DNA of 64,000 bases from positions 124,001 to 188,000 of the forward strand of contig BGZK01000134.1 in the NCBI GenBank assembly GCA_005406025.1. Reading direction: 5' to 3'. Both the position numbers and the translations under genes were made by a program. Shown here piece by piece: positions 56,701-64,000 of the stretch; within the stretch, counting starts at the first letter, position 1; each line of letters begins with the position of its first letter. The notes under the pieces were generated by a model. It saw nothing but the letters and a program-made list of their open reading frames with translations, did not search any database and was not told the origin of the DNA. The DNA comes from Eumeta japonica. Its lineage: Eukaryota; Arthropoda; Insecta; Lepidoptera; Psychidae.

Positions 56701-56713
56701 TTTGTTACTTGGG
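56701..56713 (-). repeat. Right 13-bp terminal inverted repeat
   Basis: TTTGTTACTTGGG, the exact inverse of 49197-49209, followed by AAATAAC. Confidence 0.85.
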
Positions 56714-57049
56714 AAATAACGAAGTAAAATACGCGCTCTTCATTTCATGCCAAAGGAACAATGTTTTAATGTAGATAGCATAGAGATGGTAATAATGTTT
56801 CAAAGCTCTCAGTTCGGCTCAAGCAGCCAAAGCGTTCGCATGTAGTTTCCGTGTCTCTTGTTCTGATGTTTAGGTATCATTCTTAGTATTGCACTGATTT
56901 TTGTATGAAAATAAAAAAAAATGTAAAGGAAATATTTTTACCTACTAACGATATCGCTCTGCACGATCTCTAAATGACATTTTTCGATTTTTTGAATTAT
57001 ACTACTACCTACTATATAAGGATACTATTCTTGTATATTAGACAACGAT
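56714..57049. other. Flank of the transposon, possibly the rest of the LINE 5'UTR
   Basis: If the transposon landed in the LINE, its upstream remainder should be here. I see no LINE coding motif, so this is only positional. Confidence 0.25.
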
Positions 57050-58015
57050 GAAACTGTGAAGGTTTCCTCCTACGATGGAACTCTTCAATGGTAAAAAGCA
57101 TAGACTTGAAATTTTGCATACAGTTTGTTCTAAGGGTAGATAGTGTCTTAGTACATCAGATGACCATGCAGTCATGTGGGTTCCTTCTAAAATGGAATCC
57201 TCCAACGGTGAGAAGAATAGTCTTAAAACTTTGCACACAGGTTGTTTTAACTGTGGATAATGTTCTTGTGCACTAAAAAACGCTGCAGCCGTGAGGGTTT
57301 TTTTACGATGGAACTTTTCAACTGTGAATAGCAAAATTTTAAAATTTTGTATGTTCTGTGTTCTGAGTATGTTCTGAGAATTAATCATGTGCTTATACAC
57401 CAGAGTACAATACAGCCGTGAGAATTTCCTTCTACAATAGAACCCTTCAATGGTAAACAGTGTAGACATGAAACTTTGTACACAGACTCCTGGGGATGGA
57501 TCGCGTCCTCATACACCATACGATGATGCAGCCGTCAGGGTTTCCTTCTACAATAGAACTTTTCAACGCTGAACGGCATAGATTTGAAACTCTATATACG
57601 GACTGTACTAACATTATATCATGTCCTCATAAACCAAATAACGATGCAGTCATCAGAGCTTTCTTCTGCAATGGAACTTATCAACGGTATACAGCGTAGA
57701 GTTGAAAACTTTATATACAAACTGTTCTGACGATGGATCGTGTCCACGTACCCTAGAGGACAATGCAGCTGTAAACGTTATGTTCTATGGTGGAAGTTTT
57801 CAATGGTGCACAGCATAGACTTAAAATTTTTTAGTACAGAATGTTCTAAAGATGAACCACGTTCTCATACACTAGAAGACGATGCAGCCAGGGGGGTTTC
57901 ATTCTACGGTGAAACGATCAATGGTGAATAGCCATAAAATTAAATTTTGTATACCGCTTTTTCAGAGGATGGACCGTCTCATGGTATACCAAAAGACGAC
58001 GCATCTGCGAGAGGC
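57050..58015. repeat. Diverged tandem array, 8 units of about 117 bp
   Basis: Unit starts (GGTTTCCTTCTACAATAGAA-like) lie at about 57060, 57178, 57293, 57420, 57537, 57655, 57772 and 57892. Each unit has the order TTCTAC-ATGGAACTTTTCAA, then CATAGACTTGAAA, then CTGTTCTGA, then TCGTGTCCTCATACACCA, then GATGCAGCCGT. Copies differ by many point changes and small indels, so the array is much older than the 39-bp minisatellite. ORFs in it are unsupported. Confidence 0.85.
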
Positions 58016-58433
58016 GCATCAATAATCAACCACGGAATTGAAATATTGAGTCCAAAACGAAGGTATTGATACAAATCATGAAAATTGATGCAAAAACATA
58101 TTTGGCATATCTCTAGTTGGTATCAACTTCGAAAACAAGTCATTTGTAACGGCGATTTCTCCATGGCTGCCTAAGCCCACACCTCGGATTTCTTTTATAA
58201 TCGCCTCGAAGAATGGATTTCTTGCGATGAGGGTAAAAATTATGGACAGCGTTGATGTTCAGATTTCTTTATTACAGCACGAGCTTCATTTGTGGCGGCC
58301 GGAGCACATCTGCGATGGATGCACCAAATCCACTGAAATTTTATAGATGGTGCATCTGACTGCACATATGAGTTGCATACATTATATTTTAGAGGGTGTG
58401 GCCGTGTACTTCACATATTTCATGTTTGAGTTT
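58016..58433. other. Unassigned sequence
   Basis: GC content rises toward 58433. No recognised protein. It may belong to the same element as the repeats at 58434 and 59695. Confidence 0.3.
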
Positions 58434-58740
58434 GTTCGTTCGTGGGTCGTCCACGACCTTACCTTTTTGGTTGCTGATGCGGGACGGAGGACTTATTTGT
58501 TGCCTCATACCCGGGCGTTTTCTCGTCGGGGATACGACCCGATGGATCCAGTGGTGATGGCCCCCTTTCAGGGGTCCAATTCACGGAGTTTTCTCGTTTC
58601 AGCCGGAGATCCAGAGGAGGTGTCAGTGGTTTCATGAGTTAGTTCGCAGGTTTTCCACACCTTGCTACGGGTGCAGGTGCGGTTATGAGCCTATGGCTCG
58701 AACCCGGGCATCTTTTCAGGAGGGACACTGCCCTCTTGGA
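58434..58740 (+). repeat. Direct repeat A flanking a reverse transcriptase fragment
   Basis: It shares GCGGGACGGAGGA, TCTCGTCGGGGATACGACCC, CCAGTGGTGA and GTGTCAGTGG-type words, in the same order and orientation, with 59695-59892. A further partial copy of the repeat head follows at about 58645-58735 (TTCCACACCTTGCTACGGGTGCAGGTGCGG). Confidence 0.75.
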
Positions 58741-58774
58741 TCAATCTGTTATGGCGACTATCGTTAGCCGTCGG

Positions 58775-59695
58775 GTGTCCGTTGGCTCACACTTTCTCTT
58801 CGTTGGAAGATTTGGATAGCAGGTCTCGTAGGAGCTGATATCCTTTTTGTCGGTCGATCGTACTGTGGTGCTACATTGCGTAGCGAGGTGTAGGGTTTGC
58901 GTCTGCGCGATTGAAGGAATGTTGCACCAGCATCTTTACAAACTCTTTGAGGGTTTCGACTTTCAAGTCTTTGGCGATCATGTCGTTTTTGACATACCAC
59001 CTGGCCCTCGCAATCATACGGAGCACTATGTTCTGTTGGGCCTGGAAACGTTGGCGCTGCAGTTCCGAGCAAAGGGCATACCAAGTCGGTGCAGCGTAGG
59101 TCAGGCGGGAGTGTATGTAACATTTGTAGATAGCTATTTTTGTCCTAATGGGTAGTCTAGAGGTGAGAATCGGTCGTAGTTTTGCGCGCGCACAGCACGA
59201 CTCAAGTGGATGACGTAGTCTTATTGGGGTACAATACACAGTGAACGGTGGATATGAACGCCCAGGTATCGGACGCATGTTTTCCATTCTACCGCCTGAC
59301 CTCTTAGGCGCAATTGATCTGACATGATACCTTGGCTCCCAGTCAATAGAGCGACCATCTTGCTGACATTGACGGCCATTTTCCATTTATCCAGCCATTT
59401 GGGTAGCAAATCAAATACGCGCTGGATTCTCTTCACGGCTAGATCGGCTCTTCGAGACGACGCGAAATACGCGCTGTCATCAGCATACAGCGCCAGAATT
59501 ACATCGTCCTCCCAGTCTTCGAGATGACCACGCAGCGTGGGTATATCGTCCGTGTATAATGCATACAATTCGGGAGATAGGCAGCTGCCTTGTGGTACTC
59601 CTGTACGTATCAGGCGTGGGGCGGATAGCACGTCATCGATAGCAACGCAGAAACTGCGACGTCGAAGAAAGCTGGCGATGACTTTTTCATGAGTT
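58775..59695 (-). pseudogene. Jockey-clade LINE reverse transcriptase fragment
   Basis: Reading leftwards from 59690: KVIASFLRRRSFCVAIDD, GVPQGSCLSPELYALYTDDI and the catalytic ALYADDSAYFAS (about 59490) in one frame, then, after a frameshift near 59230, RPILTSRLPIRTKIAIYKCY and LTYAAPTWYAL, with another shift near 58880. These are reverse transcriptase motifs 3-5 and the thumb region of Jockey-clade elements. The endonuclease and reverse transcriptase N-terminus are absent. The fragment begins abruptly at the edge of repeat B and ends near repeat A. Confidence 0.85.
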
Positions 59696-59892
59696 CGTTC
59701 GTTCGGTCGCGGATCTTCCACACCCCCTTTCTTGCGGGTGCAGGTGCGGGACGGAGGATTTATGTTGCCTTATGGCCCGGCGTCTTCTCGTCGGGGATAC
59801 GACCCCAACGGTCCAGTGGTGACGGCCCCATTTCAGAGGTCCAAACTTGAATAATTCCCGAGCCAGCCGGAAATCAAGAGGAGTTGTCAGTG
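59695..59892 (+). repeat. Direct repeat B flanking a reverse transcriptase fragment
   Basis: Same orientation as repeat A. Shared words include TCTCGTCGGGGATACGACCC. It starts CATGAGTTCGTTCGTTCGG, and the second head of repeat A starts CATGAGTTAGTTCGCAGG, so both junctions with the reverse transcriptase fragment carry the same phrase. Confidence 0.75.
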
Positions 59893-61520
59893 GGTACACC
59901 GACATTATCGTCGACTGTCACGACCGTCTCTGGGAGTGGTAGTGAAGTGGTGGGTCGCCGCTCCGTCCGGACCGGAGAAACTCGACAATGGATAACCTCG
60001 ACGGTACGGAAAAACTACGGCGATCACTCACTTGTCTTTCATGAGTGCCACATGCGCTCGTTACACCGATTCGCAGCTGTACCGTATAACCGCCGCAGTT
60101 TTCGGCCTCTAATTGGTTCCCCTCGTCAAGGCACAATTTTATATTGCGACTCATATGTGCATCACAATACTTTCGTTTTGTATTTTTACAATAATAAAAT
60201 ACGACAAAATACAATAAAGACAACAAAACAAAAAATATTTCACGCAAACAAAAAATACAGGCGAACAAAATAGACAAATATTACAAAACGAACAATGCCT
60301 AACAACTAATCCCTACCTGGGTAATAAAATATTTAAATTTATTTTCATCAAAACACACACAAACACAATTAAACACATAAAAATCTTTAACTTAAGTCCG
60401 TTTACATAATATTTATATTTTTAACTACACATCATTAAATTTAATAACTAAAAGCGCGGTTGTTCGTAACAAAATTATTGTATTATTTTAAGATATAATA
60501 TTTTAAGAGTTTTTATTTTTTTTGGAAAGTCTTTTATTAAATGTACTTGCAATCAATAGCTACCAAAAATATTAGATTGATTTCGTCGATTATGGGAAAA
60601 TGAGTATTATGTTATTGACATGCTGCTAAGGTAACAAACATGTGATTATATTACGTACGTTGGAATAATTAAAATTGACAATTACAATTTAAATAAAATA
60701 ATAACAAATTACGTTTAACAGATAAACAATGGTGTGCGTCAAATTTTCATTTGTAATAGGTCAAAATATCGGTAATCGTAGAAATGTATTTGTGACATTA
60801 ATTTAATATCACCGATGTCAATATTTTAAGACTAACTTAGTCAACTGCCAGTTGTGAAAATAAGGAAACATATTTTGACGTGTTCAGTTTTTAATTTTAA
60901 CTGTTAACAGCTAATTATTTCCAATGAGAATTTGAAGCATACCGCTAATTATTTAATAAAATTTGAAATGTGATAATTCAAAATCCGTATTAGACTACAA
61001 ATTAAATAACATAGTTAAAAATGTAAATAATTGATTTGTATAATGAAATAAAAATATAATTTACTTAATAATATTATTTCTTTCAGTATTGTATACCCTT
61101 ACTGACGTTCGAATAGTCGTCAGTTTAGTACATATTCGAAAAAAAAAATAGAAATAGTTCCGATGGAGTGTAGAAATTAACAATGAAAGTTTGATTACAA
61201 GTTATTTATTCACAACTAATGTTACTACACATTCACGTACTATATTTCATGACGTTGACAGCAACATAGTTAAGAAATTTCATAGCATTATTGCAATATA
61301 TATATATATATATATATATTGCATTGAATCAATCATATAATCATATAGTATCAATCATTTATAATAATCTAATAGTTTCACCACTCTTTTTTTTAAATAA
61401 AAAAATATAACAAATAAAAATTACCGCGCATTAACACAATTATTCCTCAGTTTTATTCATGATTACAAATTATATAAAGGAAGTACTTTTTAATTTACTC
61501 TTCGTTTCTATAAATTCATA
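59893..61520. other. Intergenic DNA
   Basis: GC-richer to about 60130, then AT-rich. A (TA)n palindrome lies at 61293-61322. No gene was recognised. Confidence 0.4.
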
Positions 61521-61527
61521 AACTTAC

Positions 61528-61770
61528 GTGATGTCCACTGTGCCCGTTATGGATAGCTGGCGGCGCTAGAACGTCATTGGCTAAACAACGCGTTCGTACC
61601 ACCTTCTGTTTTTGACAAACACTCCCACTTTTGAAATTTACGTCAAGTTCTATGTCACGTCAAAGCATCAAGACGTTTCCGTTCGTTTGTTCGGTATGTT
61701 ATACCGACATCAATCTCCGTAGCGAGACCGTTAGTTATTAGAGCGACCTCTGTATAGCTCTCTGTTGAAT
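61528..61770 (-). promoter_or_regulatory. Possible minus-strand 5' exon or solo LTR-like block
   Basis: This GC-richer block ends on the minus strand with a strong donor, ATCAC|GTAAGTTT, at 61528/61527. It could be a distal first exon of the minus-strand SOAT gene or of an unseen gene. Alternatively, the sequence style (GAGCGACCTCTGTATAGCTC, near-duplicate GGTATGTTATACC) suits a retroelement LTR. I cannot decide between these from sequence alone. Confidence 0.25.
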
Positions 61771-64000
61771 TTGTAATTAAGGAGACACATTTTGCGTGGC
61801 CGAGTTGGTTGTGTTATTTGGCACAGTGGAGCTTTTCCAACCCGTATGGTAAAAAGATATTAACAATTAAATTTATGTGCTGTACATCAATTATAAAAAA
61901 AATAATTGATTTTTTGAGTTGTTTAGTGTTTCAATCACATTGAAAATGTCTATATAGAATAAAGTCATATACTCAAGACTTCTAAAGCATCGTAACCTCA
62001 GAATAATCGTCTTTAGTACTAGGTTAAGCAACGTAAAAGCTCAGTATAAGACTATTTATGTTATAGTAAAGTCAAATAATATATCATCAAAGTATCTGGA
62101 GGAATTTACTCAAGACTCGAATGAGATAAAATGATATCTAATAAAATACTAATATCAATAAAATCAGTCAAACATACGATCGAATTTCGTACTTGTGCTT
62201 GAGCGCTCCGATAAGTTTAAACGTATTGAAAAGTTAATTTCATAAATTACTTCAAATAAATAAGTTCATATAAAAAAAAAATAATTACAATGCAATAAGC
62301 AAATAACACATTTTACACGATACACAATGAAATAAAATAATATACAATAGAAATAAAGAAAAAGAAAACTATATTAAAATTAAAAGTTAGCAGTAAAACC
62401 ATATAGTCATTAATTTACAACATAACTATCACCATTGCGTCGTGCAAGAGTTCTTATATTTTTTTATGTATTTTAGCAAATGATTTATTACGTGACTCTA
62501 TTACAATGTTTAATTTTTGTTTAGGTATCAGAACCACATCTCTGGATAGGAGTTCAATTTGCAATGGAGCTAGGAGTTTGAGCATATCCTCTTGCAAATG
62601 GAGTTCCTTTGTAATACTCAACGATCAGTTTTAATGCGTATCAAACCTGCTCATCTATCTCCGGTACTTTTAAATATGACATCACCAAAACAGATCTATT
62701 CAAAAGAAGAAATTTAGTATCTCAGTTACTAAACTTACTTTTAAAAATTGGGAATAGCTCCAAGGAGCCAGTTCATATTCAGAAGAGTGGACTGCCTATT
62801 GACTTGAGAGTGGGAAAGATGACTATTATGAAATCTGTAAACCTGAAAGACAATATAAGAATATATATCAATAGGCTTTTCTGTTGGCCACGGCCCGTGG
62901 CTTCTTCGCAGGATTACTGAATTCTATTTAGTTGAAACTGGTACTAGTGTTGACACACAGCAAGGAGAAGCTCCCAAATTCTTAATTTATCAGCGAACGA
63001 GACCCACCGGGGTCCGGCCGTGACCTCTCCGATTCTCTTTCCATACCAACTTTCCGTTTTCCAAAATCTTGTGGACTTGTGTCGTCCCCTGCTCAGCGTA
63101 GGCGCATACGCCGCATTGTTTCTTTTAATATTTTTTCTTGTAAAGACAAATGCGCTTTTTCCTTTTCTTTCTTAGAGACGCTGACGCAAAGCGCGCACAT
63201 TTGTTATTACAATCATGTGTATATTCATATGTACATGCAACATAAGTAAGACTTATTAGGTAAATATATAAACAATAGAAATCTAATTCACGTCATGAAT
63301 TGAAATAAACAAATAAAAGCAAATTACGTACCAATGAATATTGATGAATCAATCAAATAAATCAACCACTGTACCTAAATAGTTAAATGAAGCCATAACT
63401 CTGATCTTAATTAATTTTAAACAAAACTATTATCAACAGCATACTTAATCAATTAATAATTGACAGTTCACCTAATCATCTAAATTAAAGTATGCAAATA
63501 TCACACCTAATTCAATTCACAACGTCAATCATAATCATATTCAATAATATAATTTATGATATTAATAGTAAATCGTCCCCATATAAAAATGTGAACAAAA
63601 CGTGATAACACAATAAATAAAGTGAAATATATACAATTTTATAGTAAAATCGAAATTTTAATATTTTCGGACAGCCAGAACAACGTGAATTTCTTATAGT
63701 ATTATATAAAAAGTACTGTGTACTTTGCTTTTTTTTTTTATAAATAGTCTAGTGTGGCTTTTAAACAACGACATATTTTTATTACAATTTATGTGATCCA
63801 TCTTTCTTACAATGATTATTTTTAATTATTCTTATAGAAAATGTGTTAGTCGAATTAAAGGCATCCGAAATAAGACTTTTTTATTATCATTTTCAACGGC
63901 ACAAACTCATCCACAGGAATAACTTACACTGCGTTTCTATGAACACGAAATCATTCTTTAGTATTTATTTTGTAGGAAACCGTTTCAGTACACAATAAGT
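61771..64000. other. Intergenic DNA without a supported gene
   Basis: AT-rich except for 62540-63200, which has a different composition and is discussed under findings. No RNA gene or complete element end was found. Confidence 0.35.

Larger units (their letters stand above)
49197..56713. mobile_element. 7.5 kb CACTA/EnSpm-like DNA transposon with two convergent genes
   Basis: CCCAAGTAACAAA at 49197-49209 is exactly inverted at 56701-56713. AA flanks both ends (49195-49196 and 56714-56715), a possible 2-bp target duplication. A second inverted block TAGTGGTTCC lies at 49261 and 56680. Between the ends come left subterminal repeats, a three-exon TNP2-type transposase gene (+), a nested MITE, a DUF4806 gene (-), a second MITE, a CpG-rich patch and right subterminal repeats. 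Plant CACTA elements share TNP2-type transposase, 13-bp ends, 2-3-bp duplications and subterminal motif arrays. The ends here are not CACTA, so an animal branch of the superfamily is inferred. Confidence 0.8.

Noticed and set aside
58347..58637. Plus-strand ORF of 96 codons
   Set aside because: It lies mostly in direct repeat A. Its counterpart at 59695 does not keep the same frame.

Overview
The window looks like a transposon-rich piece of a lepidopteran (moth or butterfly) nuclear genome. The DNA is AT-rich. Coding sequence is split by long GT-AG introns. Three mariner (DD34D) relics, an RTE-type and two Jockey/I-type LINE relics, hAT-like MITEs and several dispersed repeats that I know from Lepidoptera are present (for example repeats ending in CGGAACCCTA, and the AACTTCCCGCTAA inverted-repeat element). 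There are no bacterial features, no tRNA or rRNA genes and no CRISPR array.

Host gene: only one is recognisable. Three coding exons on the minus strand (26104-26340, 24136-24287, 7393-7529) join in perfect phase into the first 172 residues of a sterol O-acyltransferase (SOAT/ACAT, MBOAT family). A candidate non-coding first exon with a strong splice donor lies at about 34458-34560. The rest of the gene, including the catalytic region, would lie before position 1. Most of 1-34500 is therefore intron of this gene, filled with repeats. The most striking of these is a 1.8 kb minisatellite of 46 units of 39 bp at 14525-16318.

Right half: 35-64 kb holds no recognisable host coding exon. It contains, in order, a TTCCGA-type island, an RTE LINE fragment (41475-42065), a MITE (42511-42706), a 925-bp element with 13-bp inverted ends (44138-45062), a decayed Jockey/I-type LINE on the minus strand (45302-49104), and, directly beside the LINE 5' end, a 7.5 kb DNA transposon (49197-56713). 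After it come an eight-unit array of a roughly 117-bp repeat (57050-58015), a Jockey reverse transcriptase fragment bracketed by direct repeats (58434-59892), and AT-rich DNA with one possible minus-strand 5' exon at about 61528-61770.

Most interesting system: the 49197-56713 transposon has perfect 13-bp terminal inverted repeats (CCCAAGTAACAAA), a 2-bp AA flank on both sides, subterminal arrays of a TATAAGT motif in both orientations, and two convergent spliced genes. The plus-strand gene is an intact three-exon ORF of 688 codons resembling the plant CACTA/EnSpm TNP2 transposase, with candidate catalytic residues D198, D279 and E522. The minus-strand gene encodes a DUF4806 protein and is intact except for one apparent slip in an 8-A run. 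The layout parallels the plant En/Spm two-protein design (TNPD on the terminal repeats, TNPA on subterminal motifs). The idea that the DUF4806 protein plays the TNPA role is inference.
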